In this document: positions 42,260 through 54,229 of the stretch, in pieces
Numbering within the stretch: position 1 is the stretch's first letter
How the letters are laid out: every line of letters starts with the position of its first letter
From: Cyrtodaria siliqua
Lineage: Eukaryota; Mollusca; Bivalvia; Adapedonta; Hiatellidae
Assembly: GCA_037043455.1 (NCBI GenBank)
Contig: JAWPHD010010270.1
Span: 31,453-95,452, forward strand
Direction: 5' to 3'
DNA: 64,000 nucleotides
Translations under genes and position numbers: made by a program
Notes under the pieces: generated by a model
Seen by the model: only the letters and a program-made list of their open reading frames with translations
Databases searched by the model: none
Told to the model about the DNA's origin: nothing

Positions 42260-44065
42260 GTACATAACACTACTTTGCTATAACTGTTTCTTTATTTTCT
42301 TTTTTAAATGTGTGTGTTGTTGTTGTGTTTTGGTGGGGGCAGGGGGAGATACAGAAGGTGGGGAGTGGGGTTGGAACCCATGCCCACATCCTCCCCCTTA
42401 AACCCGCTACTGACTCGAATAACATGAAAACATTGTATAATCAAGTAGCATTGATGTTTGGGTTTCCAACCGTTTTCATGCCCGTGAAATGTATTCAGAT
42501 CGTATACAGACGGAGTACTGAGCATGGCGAAACTCCTGACGTAATATACATAAGTTAATAATTATAATTCAAATGTGTTGGGGTCCCACCACCCAAATTA
42601 GGCTTCCTTGGGGAATTTATTGAACAAACTGTTACTATGGTATTGTATTTTTCCTTTAACAGTGTCAATAAATAAATCCGGTTATATAATATCGTTGATG
42701 AGAGCTACGTAACATTTATAAACTGAACCATACAGTTGTTATTATTCATTTAATAAATATTATTTTTTTCCGAAAAAGAAAACAATATGAACCTATGACA
42801 ATAACTTAACATTGAACACAACAACATATTGTACAGTATCAAGTTGAGTCTGTACTAAGATTACTTATTGGTGGTGAACAAAAAAAAAAGAAACTTCCGC
42901 TAATGCTGATGCTGATTGTCTAGACAGCAAAACAAGAAACACATTAATGATGTTTTAAGAATAATTAGATAGACCACCAACAAGTTCAGTACACAAGGGA
43001 GTTAGCCCTCTTTTTCTTAATACATACGTTTTGCCCACAAAAAATAAATTAAATCTACGAAAATTACCGAAAATTGTCCGAGACAATATTCTCTATATGT
43101 TCCTTACCCAAAAAACATCACACAAAAAACATAACACAGATTGTGTAGATGGCAGATTTTGATTATCATCATCAGATTACCTCCCTTTAACATATTCATA
43201 TCTCATCCATAAAAACTGCGTAAGCTTTTATACGTTTTCAAAAACTGGCCGTGGAAATACCAGCAAAAAAGTTGTTTCTTGTTTTGTTCAGTATACATCA
43301 TACTGTCTAGTAGAATTTCAGCATGTTATAATATTTGCAGTTCAAGATTAAAAGTTCGTATCATTCAAATTATGGTGTAAGCATCCGTTCAGGTGTATAC
43401 TTTGGATTCATCATAGTTCAATGGTATCGGGCTCAACATTTCTTCTTAAAGTAACACTGGTGTGTTAACTAGGATAGTACACAGTAGATTGTACACAGTA
43501 GAATTTCATTGAAACTAAGGGTTCATTTTAGGCTCATTCATTCCCCTTAAGAATAGAAAATATCAAATTTGTTTTTTTCAATTTTAGGTCGTCTCCTAGA
43601 CCCCACGGACACCATGATGGACCCATTAATATAACAATGACAGGCATAATAAAGGAATTACAAACGTATTTCTTCTTTAGAGTAATTAGAGTAATGGCAA
43701 TCATGAAATGCCTGTCATATTTATAACACGTACATACATCTCCTGCTCTGCAACATCGCGATGTAAGAGAGACGGTTTTTGCGGACTTCATTATCGAGGT
43801 TAATTCGAGTACATCTATCGTATAACTGTCAACTGTTGTTTATTCAGTAAATATAAATTGTGTTTACCTTAATCGTTACCTACGCAACCATAAACTCAGT
43901 CTGATAGAGGATGACATAAGTTCTTGATTGTATCCGTTTATATGTAATTGGAGAGAGGTTTTGCTTATAAATCTATGTTTGAATATACTTGAATATTGAA
44001 GGAGAACCAGCCAGAATCACAAAATAAGTGTTTTCTATGAGTATAAAGTATATATAAACTTTGTA
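42260..44065. other. Intergenic, nothing recognised
   Basis: AT-rich DNA with a G-rich TGGGG tract near 42330-42375. No gene call is supported. Confidence 0.4.
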
Positions 44066-44066
44066 C

Positions 44067-45113
44067 ACGAGGGCCGTTCAAATATTACGTGGACAATGTT
44101 AATAGTTATTATACTTTTATAAATCAAGCAAATTAAATCATATGGCAATAAAGGTTTATATATTCACTTTCATATTAGTAAATAATTTAAAACTATTTAA
44201 GCGATTTCAAGAAATACGAGTTTGTACAACCCCATTGTAGCCGCCACGGAGCACGTCATTTGTGAGCTATGGCGTCGCCTTGAAAACTAACAACAACCTA
44301 ACGTTATATATGATGAACAATGCTATAAATAACAAAAGCAATTGTTTTTTAATTAGATTTTTGTATTATTCATGGTTTGCATTAAATACACATTTTACAT
44401 CATTGTTGGATACTCATATTATATAAGCAGATCACAGCTTTGGAAAGTGATCATACAACTTGGATCGAGTTTAGCATACATATTCAACATATCATTTTAG
44501 AAACCAAATAGCACAGTTATTCCAAAAGACATGTGTATTGAATATATATTGGTATTCCTACTTTATTAACATATATATTTTGAAGAAAATATGTAAGAGT
44601 TTAAAATGTTATGTTTTTGTATTTTATTTTTGTATTAATTTTTTTTTGTTATATTAGAAGTTCATATTATTTCATATTCTATTAACATTTTAGTGCTTCG
44701 TGATTTTTTTGGACGTCGTCAATTTCAACTTAAAAGCAGAGAAGTGTTCGTCTACTTATTTATATTTATCATAGTTCTACTTGTTCAATATTCATAAAAT
44801 TGTGATGTTGGAATGCCAGTGACAATGATACTTTAGTTTTGTGTATGTTTGCCGACGATTTTCCTTTTATTTAGCCATTCCCGAAATGCAGTTATAATAT
44901 AAAGACGTCACATTTTGGACTGGGATGGATAGATGGGTTTCTCGCCCTATTATATCATTCATTGCAACGTAACTAGACATGTTATAGATTTTTTGTTTAA
45001 ATCATTTGATTTCTTATGAGTTGGATTACAACATGTATGAATCTTAAAAGTTTACGTCAATAAGTGAGTGCGATATCGAAAAAGTCCACGTATTATTTGA
45101 ACAGCCCTCGTAT
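44067..45113. mobile_element. Mariner-type non-autonomous element, about 1.05 kb
   Basis: The termini are inverted repeats of about 28 bases: 'cgagggccgttcaaatatta' plus 'cgtggac' at the left, and 'gtccacgtattatttgaaca' plus 'gccctcg' at the right. Both sit beside TA. The interior is AT-rich with no intact transposase. The end sequence differs from that of the element at 17097 but shares its CGAGG start. Confidence 0.8.
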
Positions 45114-45169
45114 ACTACGTCAATTCACACTTTAAACACTATAAATACATAGGTGATGTTGTATCTATG

Positions 45170-45510
45170 TGGAAGGAACGGGAAATCCTGGAGAAACCTT
45201 AATGCGGTATATACTGGAGAGAAATCATCAAACCCAATGCATACTGGCGAGAAACCCCTCGAATATGATGTGCAACACCACCATATCATCTAATTTACAT
45301 TGCCAAGTAACCGGGTACAGGTGGTGAAAGATCGCTATTACATATACATGGGTATCCTGAAAGGGAACGACACCAAAGCAACACGAGGGGTTGTCTGTTA
45401 CGGTCCTGAAAAACGAACATTCAACAAAGGGACCATCTAAAGTGAAATCTACTGGGAAAAAATCATCACAAACTATACATATATACTGGAGAGAGCATGA
45501 GGCTACCGAC
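45170..45510 (+). pseudogene. C2H2 zinc-finger relic (TGEK linkers)
   Basis: Linker-like codons recur: ctggagaaacc (45188), actggagagaaatc (45212), actggcgagaaaccc (45240), actgggaaaaaatc (45451) and actggagagagc (45488). The one at 45240 reads His-Thr-Gly-Glu-Lys-Pro, the classic C2H2 linker. Spacing is irregular, the usual Cys/His pairs are lost and the frame is broken, so this is a decayed fragment. It could also be chance in a short tandem repeat. Confidence 0.4.
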
Positions 45511-45799
45511 TTGGTATTCTTTGAGTGAGAGTTATCCTCTCTAAACTGTAACTAGATGCCTCGGGATAGTCTGGAGTTGTGCCGGTTGGGCTCCGTACCC
45601 TTCGCCTCTACGATAGCCATAGTGGTTCAGTATTGTAGGTGGCGAAACACAGTTTGGAAACGTTACCATTGTTCTACCTTTTCTCGATCACAGGCCTTAT
45701 ACCAAGAACAAAGTATGTCTGTGACTAGATATATGCTTCTTTTGTCTTATCATTTCATTAATTTTCTTTTTCAGTCAAACGTGACATCAGTTTCTTAAC

Positions 45800-47080
45800 C
45801 AATAGATACAGATGTAGAAATCATAAAATGCAATGCATTATGAAGAGAAATCATTGGCAGCTGACCATAAACTGTCGTCTGCAACTACTGAAGGGCTTGT
45901 TGTCCGCTTGTTGGGCGACGTTCAGCTTCGGGTGCCCTTTGAAGTGCCGCTAATGTATTTGTAGGTACATATCTGATGTGGTGGATATCATGAATTTTAT
46001 TTGCAACAAAGATAACATTTGACCCCTATTTATTTGCTATTGTTAAAGTCCGAATTTTAAAATACTACAATTTCCATTAAAAAAAGTCCATTATGACCGT
46101 GGAAGCCAACTATCATACTCTATTAAAATCCCATTAAAAGTTTTAATTACAAAATAATTATCAAGTTTGCCATCTGGATTTCGGTGCGGACGTTTACTTT
46201 ATTTACCATTACACCAGGTTAACAAGCTTGACCCTCGAGGAGTTTTCTGTTTAAAATAGAATAAAAATGTCAAATCTAAAATCACGATGACCCAGGAGTG
46301 TTTGTTGTTTCATTTTAACAAGAACGAGTTCATGTTTTACACGAGAGGAATTGTAAACTTAGTCAAGGACCATCCTATGTTTGCCTAGCTTTGAAAAGGG
46401 CGGTGGCCGTTTTCGCCATTTTATTGTATAACTTTCCCCTCCAAATATATATACAAAAAAACAAAAATATATGCTATAAAATTTACTGTGCAAGTGTTAT
46501 TTTTTATAGTGGACCACCCATAACATGTTCTTGTTAATGGAAGACTGACTGAAAACAAACACAAATTCTTATTCCCCAATGTTAGTTTACATGACCTTTT
46601 TACCAGTTTGGGGAAGGGGCCTTTTGCCCTTAATTGTGGAAAAATATCCCTTAATGGTGAATTGAATTTCCATTCAAAAAATGGAGAAATCAGCATGATT
46701 TTAAAACAAACTTGGGTTGGGGCCTTTAATAATACAGACTGCAGCAAAGAAGGGTAAAAGGCCCTGGTTTACGATACACCATGCCATGGCTCCGAATGTC
46801 TTGCGCACTAAACAGAATGGTCATGTGACGTTGAGCATATTCCGGTTAGTTTTCAATTTAGAGGAGTTGCGATCACAACACTCGTGTGGGTTTATGGGAT
46901 GACGTGTTGTTCGTCGTCCGTCTGTTAACTTTTGATTTTTGAACACGACAGGGCCTTCATTTTAAATTAACGGTGGCAGTGTCTTTTTATAGATGGAAGT
47001 TCAAGTACGACAGCCAGCTATATCGGATCAGAAATACCAGAGTTGTGGCCCTTGACTATTGAAAAATGCCATATTTTACC
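45800..47080. other. Intergenic, nothing firm
   Basis: A minus ORF of 108 codons at 46421-46747 has no recognisable domain or splice context. No gene is called. Confidence 0.35.
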
Positions 47081-47084
47081 ATGT

Positions 47085-47775
47085 GAACACTCTAGTACCT
47101 TTATTTTGTACTTGATATTTGTCAAACTTTGTCAGGTTGTTAGGATCAATAAAATCTCGGACGAGTTAAAATAACCAGTGCGATCAAGTTTACAACACCA
47201 GAGTTATCGTCACTGTTTACTGAAAAATACTCTGCCTTTTGAATACTCTAGCACCTTCATGTTGTACTTGATGTGTACCAAACTCGGCCAGATTGTTGGT
47301 ATTAATGAACCTTCGGAACATTTAGAAAACCAGCTAGATTATATTGTGTAGCACTAGAGTTATGGCCCTTGATTGATTGAAATATGCTATGTTGCTTCGT
47401 TTGAACTCTAGCTCCTTCATTTTTTTCATCCGATCTTGAGCAATCTCTGGCAGGATGTTAATATCATTAAAAGCTCGTACAAACGCTAAAACTAGACATA
47501 TCAGACAAGAAACAGAAGAGTAATGTCCCTTGAGTTATTACAAATGCTAGTTTGCTTAATTACTGCTCTAGCACCTTCATTTTCCATCTGACCTTGACTA
47601 AACTCGGCCAGATTGTTGACACTAATGAAGCCTCTGGCAAGTTCGAAACCGGCTGGATGTGGGTAGCAACAAGAGAGCTATGGCCCTTGATTTATTGTAA
47701 CATGTTGATGATTTGCTTTATTAATACTACAGCTCCTTCATTTTTCACTTGATCTTTACCAACCCAAACTTGTTC
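47085..47775 (+). repeat. Tandem repeat, about 160-bp monomers, 4-5 copies
   Basis: Each monomer has 'ctctag(c/t)accttcatttt', 'tgatctttaccaa(a)ct', 'ggccagattgtt' and 'agagttatggcccttga', starting near 47090, 47243, 47407, 47568 and 47727. A part-monomer recurs near 48913. Confidence 0.85.
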
Positions 47776-47799
47776 CAGATGTTATTTGAAAAACACATG

Positions 47800-48905
47800 T
47801 AAGGTTGTTGTTGATATTTTGCATTTACTATAAGTTTATGGTCCTTTACCAAGTTTGTTCAAATGGTGATTTGACCCCGCCCAAAGGGTCACATGTTTTA
47901 CATAGACATGTATAGGGAAAAACATAAAAATCTTCTCTGAAACTGCAAGAGCCAGAGGTTTAATATTTTGCATTATGGTCCTCTACCAAGTTTGTTCAAA
48001 TGGTGACCCAGGGGTCACATCGCACCCCGGGGGTCACAGTTTTACATAGGCTTGTATAGGGAAAAACTTAATAAAATCTTCTTCTCTGGAATCACATGGC
48101 ACAGAGCTCTCATGTATTACATGTAGCATCAGCTTATGGTCCTTTACTCAAATTTGTCCCCGCCCCGAGGGTCACAGTTTTACATAGACTTATATAGGGA
48201 AAAAATTAAAAAATCTTCTTCTCGGAAACTACAAGAGCCAGAGGTTTGCTATTTTGCATTTACTATAAGCTTATGGGCCTTTAACAAGTTTGCTCAAATG
48301 GTGACCCTGGGGTCACATTTGGCCCCGCCCCAAGGGTCACATGTTTTACATAGACATGTATAGGGAAAAACTTAAAAATACTTCTCTGAAACTGCAAGAG
48401 CCAGAGGTATAATATTTTGCATTTGCTATAAGCTTATGGTCCTCTAGCAATTTTGTTCAAATGGTGACCCTGGGGTCACATTTGGCCCTGCCCCGGGAAT
48501 CACAGTTTAAGATAGGCTTGTATAGGGAACAACTGAAAAAAATCTTCTTCTCTGGAACTGCAAGAGCCAGAGGTTTAATATTTTGCATTTGCTATAAGCT
48601 TATGGTCCTCTACCAAGTTTGTTCAAACTTGACCCCGCCCTGTGGGTCACAGTTTTGCATAGACTTATTTAGGAAACACATTAAAGTGTTCTTCTCTGGA
48701 ACTACAAGAGCCTTAGGTTTAATAGTTTGCATTTACTGTACTCTTATGGTCCTTTACCAAGTTTGTTCAAATGGATTTGGCCCCGCCCCAGGGGTCATGT
48801 TTTACAGACTTGTATAGGGAAAAACTTAAAAAATCTTCTACTCTGAAGCCACAAAGCTCTCATATATTACATGTAGCCCTGGGGTCACATTTGGCCCTGC
48901 CCAAG
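47800..48905 (+). repeat. Tandem repeat, about 130-170-bp monomers, 7 copies
   Basis: The monomer order is 'gcttatggtcctttaccaag', 'gtttgttcaaatggtgaccc', 'ggggtcacatttggccccgc', 'cacagttttacatagac', 'ttgtatagggaaaaact' and 'gaaactgcaagagccagagg'. ORFs here are repeat artefacts. A single diverged monomer lies at 21005. Confidence 0.9.
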
Positions 48906-49114
48906 GTGTTACACGCTAGCACCTTCATTTTGTATTTGATATTTACCAAACTTTGTCGGTGTCTTTATATCAATGTTGCAATACACAACAGAGCCCACAT
49001 TTCTTGAACAATCTTAACCAAACTTGCACAGATTGTATATGACCATAAGATTTCGAAGAAGTTTGATAATGTGCCAGTACTCATGTGATCAATTTAGGGC
49101 CATCTTGGTCCTCT

Positions 49115-49190
49115 TGTTTTTTGGTGGTGGAGGCGGACCACCAACTGGGTAGAAGCAAAACTGTACACCTCCTGCCACTTTCACCTTCAG
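49115..49190 (-). mobile_element. SINE family 2 fragment
   Basis: 'ggtggtggaggcggaccacc', 'tgggtagaa' and 'ctgtacacctcctgccac' match the 3' part of the SINE at 41926-42120. Confidence 0.55.
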
Positions 49191-49963
49191 TGTTACTCAT
49201 GTATAAGGTGTGTGCTGTGTGTGGGTGGGTGGGGGATGCTGGACCTGCCCTTGCCTATTACTCAACCTCAGCTAGTCATCATGCAATGACTGACAACTTG
49301 ATATTTCTTGTTTTCAGTTCATATTGGAAATGAATTAAACACAACCACCGGAGTAAGGGTTCATTATTTTATTATTTTTTGTATTAGCCTTTTTTTCTCG
49401 TTTTTGTCCACATAATTATAACAAATATTTTATTTACAAATACATATAACAATATACTTAACTTTTAATAACTGTATGTAACAAAGTATAAAACATACCC
49501 CTCAAACAGTCAGTTACTGAGCTTAACAATTCGTTAAAATGGTGAAATCGTGTGACCGTAAAAAAACAACATCATGAAAGTGAAATGAAACTGACCAGCA
49601 GAGTAAATATATTGAAATTTTGTTTTTTAATGAAACAAAATATATTTCGCATAAAACATGAGCTTTCTGTGATTTTTTTAAAGTCAAAATTTCATTACAC
49701 AATTCATTTGTGAAATATCACTCAATACCATGTGTAAATGCCCAAAAAGCAAACTTTTACACACTTTTCAACTGTGAAACTGAAATCAAGTTTTACATAT
49801 AAACAAGTGTGCACGTGCACATATACTTTAACATGCACGTGCAAAATATGTACAAATAAAGCACCTTGTACCAGACATGGGACACTAGTCCCAGACATGT
49901 TAGAGGAGAAAATGAACACATGTTCTACTGATTATGCTAATTACACAAATTAACATGGAGTCT

Positions 49964-50473
49964 TTAAAGGGACACTGTCCGTAACCTTTAGCTTATAAAA
50001 CACCCAATAATTATGTTCGCAAACATTATACACTAAACATTATTCAATATTTACTAATTAAAAGCAAGATTGTTTAACGGAATTCAATCGCGGTACAAAA
50101 AAAAGCAAATCCACTTCGTGGGTTTGAACTCGCAGCCCAAACTCGCAGTAAAAATAAGTGTGCGTGAGCGTAAATTTGTCCGAACTCGCTCCCGTCTGAG
50201 CTAAGCGGGCTATACATAGTACGCAATACATACCATGGTAAAAACCTAGTGCGCTATGGAAGTCACGTGAACGCATAAAAGGTAAATAGTGTGGGTCCCA
50301 CTTTATTTACATTTAAGAATTAAAACTTCTTTTTTTTCAAACTCACGAATGTATTCCTACATACTTCTTAGGGTCTATCCTCATGTTTTCATGTATACAT
50401 TTCAATGAATAAAAGTCAGACAGTTATTTGGTTATGCTCAATATCTGCTTACTTACGGACAGTGTCCCTTTAA
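49964..50473 (-). mobile_element. TTAA MITE, 'AGGGACACTGTCCG' family, copy B, with tRNA-like core
   Basis: TTAA at 49964-49967 and 50470-50473. The termini are AGGGACACTGTCCGTAACC and GGACAGTGTCCCT. It is inverted relative to 3964-4473. Read on the minus strand, the core has 'cccgcttagctcagacggga' (A-box-like) and then 'gggctgcgagttcaaaccca' (B-box-like), separated by about 55 bases, close to tRNA spacing. This copy preserves the tRNA-like part better than copy A. Confidence 0.85.
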
Positions 50474-50483
50474 CACAGAAACT

Positions 50484-50612
50484 AACATCGAGCAATATCT
50501 TGCCTGTAACATGGACTAAAAAGTTACATTACAAGTCTATAACATAGAACATCGAGCAATATCTTGTCTAGCTGTAACATGGACTAAAAAGTTACATTAC
50601 GAGTCTACAACA
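50484..50612 (+). repeat. Tandem duplication, about 70-78 bp
   Basis: 'acatcgagcaatatcttg', 'ctgtaacatggactaaaaag' and 'ttacattac-agtct' occur twice in tandem. Confidence 0.8.
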
Positions 50613-50619
50613 TAGTATA

Positions 50620-52115
50620 TTCTGAGATCATAAGAAAATGATGTAGAAAATAACAATTAGTGAATTACAAAACTATCACTTTAAAATAATCTTCTACCGG
50701 TAGTTTATTCCAAAGGTTTTAATGTAACAAACTGCCAGATTTCACAACAACATTGTCGTACCAGATTTAACCAATATGTTATGTATAAAAAATAATGCAT
50801 ATTTTTCTTTATTAAATACATAAATTGATGAATGCACGATTAAAAAATCAAATTTTAAAGATGCTTCAATTGATTTTTGAAATGATAAAACCAAAATGGC
50901 CCTAAGTAAGACGATAACAAAAACAGGGCCCCATTTTATGAAATAACTTAAATTCTGGTCGTAAGTGCTTTACTATGCATTACACTTACTTATAACATGG
51001 AAACCTGATTAACTATTGTTTTACACACATTTAAAATTACACACATTTTATTGAAAATGTGAAGTATGCATTATTTAAGTGGCAGTATACTAGCGATACA
51101 GTATTCATGGATATTTACCAGAATTGTTATAAAACAGAAAAATTAAATTAGATATTTTTTTTAATAAACTTTCAAGAGAGCTTTTGATAAAAGAAAAAGA
51201 AAATGTGTTTTGAAATTTATCGACCAGTTAGCTAATAAAACTTGAAACAAAGCTATACAAATTGTTTCTGAAAAAGGTTATTAACTAAGAACCAATACTT
51301 TCATGGTAAGATGAAAAGGACTGAAATCTCTAAGGAATGTTTCTCGTTATACCAGGAATAATTGAAATTCTTAAATGAGATGGATGACAAGATATTTAAA
51401 CTCTTTTTCTTTCAAAATCCAGACATTTTTTTACTCTAGACATAACATCTACCATACCAGTACATTCAATTTCAGAATCAACAAATTTAGCAAATATGAA
51501 TGTTTTGATATATTTAGCAATTTTCATATAAAATTGAATCCCCCTCCCACACCACTGATGTATTTTTATGAAAATTATGTGCTACAAACTGAAAGTATAA
51601 TAACTTCATAAAAATTATGAGTTTTTTAATTTTTTCGTTTTCTGCAATTATTGTATTTTTGTTCACCATTTATATGCGAATTTATCAATTCATTAAAAAT
51701 GCAGTTACTATGGTTACCAGATTTTTTTTTTACTGTTGTTATATTTGTAGCAGATAATATTTGAAGTAAACAATGATATATGGATAAGGTAGGGGTTAAG
51801 CAATTTGATTTCTGTCATGATGAATATTAATATATCTTGTAGAGATCAAATAGAAATGAAATCACGTACATGGATATATAAAATATTTGTAATGTACATG
51901 GATATAAACCATGAACAAAGAATATGAAATAAAGTACACAGAATATGAAATAAGGTACAAAGAATATTAAATCATGTACATGAATATGAAATCATTACAT
52001 GAATTATAAAATGAACTGTCGGCGACATCAGACAAACAGAACTTGACATCAGACAAGACAAACAGAACTCAGGCTGTGTTAGAAAATATTCATGAATTAT
52101 TTATATTTGGCACAT
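50620..52115. other. Intergenic, 3' flank of the protocadherin-like gene
   Basis: AT-rich. Short repeats of 'gaatatgaaat' / 'gtacatgaatatgaaatc' lie at about 51860-52010. Nothing else was recognised. Confidence 0.4.
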
Positions 52116-52121
52116 GTAAGT

Positions 52122-52127
52122 TTTATT
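52122..52127 (-). terminator. Polyadenylation signal AATAAA
   Basis: On the minus strand AATAAA occurs about 86 bases past the stop codon of the protocadherin-like gene. Confidence 0.5.
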
Positions 52128-52212
52128 TTTTAAATGCACTTGGAATTGTTTCCACACATATCACAAAAGCACGTCATGTTGCGCGACTTGAGAAAGTTTT
52201 TCTCCAACAAAA

Positions 52213-52784
52213 TCACACAACTTGTGAGACTTGATATTGTGACATGGCTATATCCTCGTCCAAGTCTTCGGGATTTATGGTATAGCTTCCAGACGTGGTT
52301 GTAGTTTCATCATCGTCTCGAGTGCTGTTACTCCGAAATGTCGGGTAAAGGTTGTTCCCATATCCCTGATTTATGTAACCAATTTGAGACTGTTTTGAAG
52401 GGTTATTTTGTCGCGAGCCCCATGTTAATGTGGCATAACTGTTTGCATGACCATAGTTACGGTTGGTCGACCCCAAGGATAAATAATCTGAATCGGGGTA
52501 ACTGCTGGATGAATCAAGAGTTTGATTTTGACACCAGTTTTTAGTCCGATGGCTGCTGCCGTCGGGATTCAAATTTAAACTTAAATTATTTAAATTATCA
52601 CTATATTGCAACGACGTAGGTCTCTGATGAAGGTCCGCTGTTTTGGGCGGAAGCGGAGGAACTTTTGGAGGAATGTTTTTTGTCGGCGACGACATTTGTT
52701 TCCTGTATGAACTGCCCTGGTGAGGCCCTTCTCTATTGATGATGTAAGCAGATGTGTTCAGAGCGTTCAATTCAAACTTGAGAT
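52213..52784 (-). CDS. Protocadherin-like protein, terminal coding exon
   Basis: The acceptor is ...tttttcttttcttccag|ATCTCAAG. The exon opens with two bases that complete GAT (Asp) begun by the previous exon, and runs 189 codons to TGA at 52213-52215. It begins DLKFELNALNTSAYII and ends MSQYQVSQVV. Visible features are a proline-rich IPPKVPPLPPKT with PPLPPK (class II SH3-type ligand), a SDYLSLGS stretch with a YxxPhi-type motif, ATLTWGSRQNN, an Asp/Thr-rich DDDETTTTSGSYTINPEDLD segment, and a hydrophobic C-terminus. It is low in structure and Ser/Asn-rich, as expected for a cytoplasmic tail. Together with the upstream exons I read it as the tail of a protocadherin, a homophilic cell-adhesion receptor. 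Ectodomain exons lie beyond 64000, so the family call is moderate. Confidence 0.75.
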
Positions 52785-52905
52785 CTGGAAGAAAAGAAAA
52801 ACTAAACATTAATTTTATTGAAATTTAAATATATCCATCAATGAAACCTACCAATGATCAGCCACTTCTTTGAAATAATTCATTTTGTTTTTATATTTCT
52901 ATTCT

Positions 52906-53131
52906 TTAAAGAGACACTCAGCAATTTCACAAATATGCAGATTTTTTCTTGACAAGTTTGAATATTAGGAAAAACATACTTAATCATTTTTCAAAAACTT
53001 GTTATTTTTTATGAGTACGACTTCATTAATTTATTAAAATCAATGGTAAAATTATGTTAAAAAAAATAAAATCCACATATTATTTAAGTACATGTACTGA
53101 AATACTTCAAGATTGCCATATGTCCCTTTAA
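52906..53131. mobile_element. TTAA MITE, short 'AGAGACAC' member, copy C
   Basis: TTAA at 52906-52909 and 53128-53131. The ends are AGAGACACTCAGCAATTTC and ...CAAGATTGCCATATGTCCCT. It is about 218 bp and lies inside the last intron of the protocadherin-like gene. Confidence 0.65.
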
Positions 53132-53615
53132 CATCAATTCAAATATTACTTTGTGCAACCATCTTTCCTTTCAACAATCAAATAACCTGCATTCTTATTA
53201 GGCTGTGATTCTTTTTTTAAAATAGATATAATACAGCTTTGTGCTTAGTGCTAAACATATATGAAAAGAATCTTGTCATTGAGCAGTACAACAACCCCTA
53301 GTCTCACAGCTTGCTGCAGATATTACTATTGATAAGGTGCAACTACAAATACAGCGGAGGAATCAATAGTTTCTGCACCATGTAACATGCAGCTAATGCA
53401 CCTGAATAACTGATTTCACACAGGTCGGAAAAATACCCAGTTTAACTGAAAGGTCTGACAATACTCAATTTAATGCAGGTCTGAAATATTCAGTTTAGAC
53501 TTCATTTGAATGAGTGGAAAAACCTTAAAAATGTTTATGACTGCCAAAGCAATTAGCATCTGTAGGGACACCTTGCACTGCACTGTGCCTAATAAATAGC
53601 AAACAATGACCTATA

Positions 53616-54092
53616 CAGTCAAACCTGATCACAGACCACCTCTATTAAGAGACCACCTGCTTTAAGAGACCACCTGCTTTATGCTTTAGGAGGCTACCTG
53701 CTTAAAAAGAGACCACCTGCTTTAGGAGGATACCTGTTTTAAGACACCACCTGCTTTAGGAGGCTACCTGCTTTAATAGACCACCTGCTTTAGGAGGCTA
53801 CCTGTTTTAAGAGACCACATGCTTTAGGAGGCTACCTGCTTTAATAGACCACCTGCTTTAGGAGGCTACCTGTTTTAAGAGACCACCTGTTTTAGGAGGC
53901 TACCTGCTTTAATAGACCACCTTCTTTAAGAGACAACTGCTGCTTTTAGAGACCACTTGCTTCAGTTTTCAATTGTATTGCTTTTGATTAAATGAAGATA
54001 CTAAGAGAACACCTGTAATAAGAGAACACCTGTATTATGAGACCCATTGTGCTCTTCCTTTTAATGGTCTCTCCATGCAGGTTTTTGACTGT
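53616..54092. mobile_element. MITE-like element with internal 'gaccacctgctttaggaggctacctg' minisatellite
   Basis: The ends 'cagtcaaacctg' (53617) and 'caggtttttgactg' are inverted repeats. Between them lie about a dozen half-units alternating agaccacctgctttaa and ggaggctacctgcttt (53640-53960). The right end is only about 30 bases from the splice donor at 54124. Relatives occur at 6653 and 57361. Confidence 0.7.
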
Positions 54093-54124
54093 GGATTTGT
54101 AACTGATAAAACAGTAGAACATAC

Positions 54125-54227
54125 CATGATTATCTCCCTCTACACTTCCTCCTTTGCCGCTGTCATGGCTCGTGGTTGTCTCACCTGATGTCTCACTGTG
54201 ACTGTCCTCACGCTGGTGACTCACATT
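54125..54227 (-). CDS. Protocadherin-like protein, penultimate exon (DSGKGGS motif)
   Basis: The acceptor is ...ttactatttatag|AATGTG and the donor AATCATG|GTATGT. The 103 bases start in phase 0 and end after one base of a codon, exactly what exon 52784 needs. It reads NVSHQREDSHSETSGETTTS then HDSGKGGSVEGDNH. The Ser/Thr-rich stretch followed by DSGKGGS resembles the conserved DSG(K/R)G cytoplasmic motif of delta-protocadherins. It also fits the extended beta-TrCP phosphodegron form DSGxxxS. Known: the motif occurs in delta-protocadherin tails. Inference: it plays the same role here. Confidence 0.8.
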
Positions 54228-54229
54228 CT

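Noticed and set aside
46421..46747. 108-codon minus ORF
   Set aside because: No recognisable domain, no splice signals, and composition like the surrounding intergenic DNA.
48136..49007. ORFs rich in LGSHLAPPQGS
   Set aside because: Products of the 130-170-bp tandem repeat.
52338..52544. 68-codon plus ORF
   Set aside because: Antisense shadow of the protocadherin-like terminal exon.
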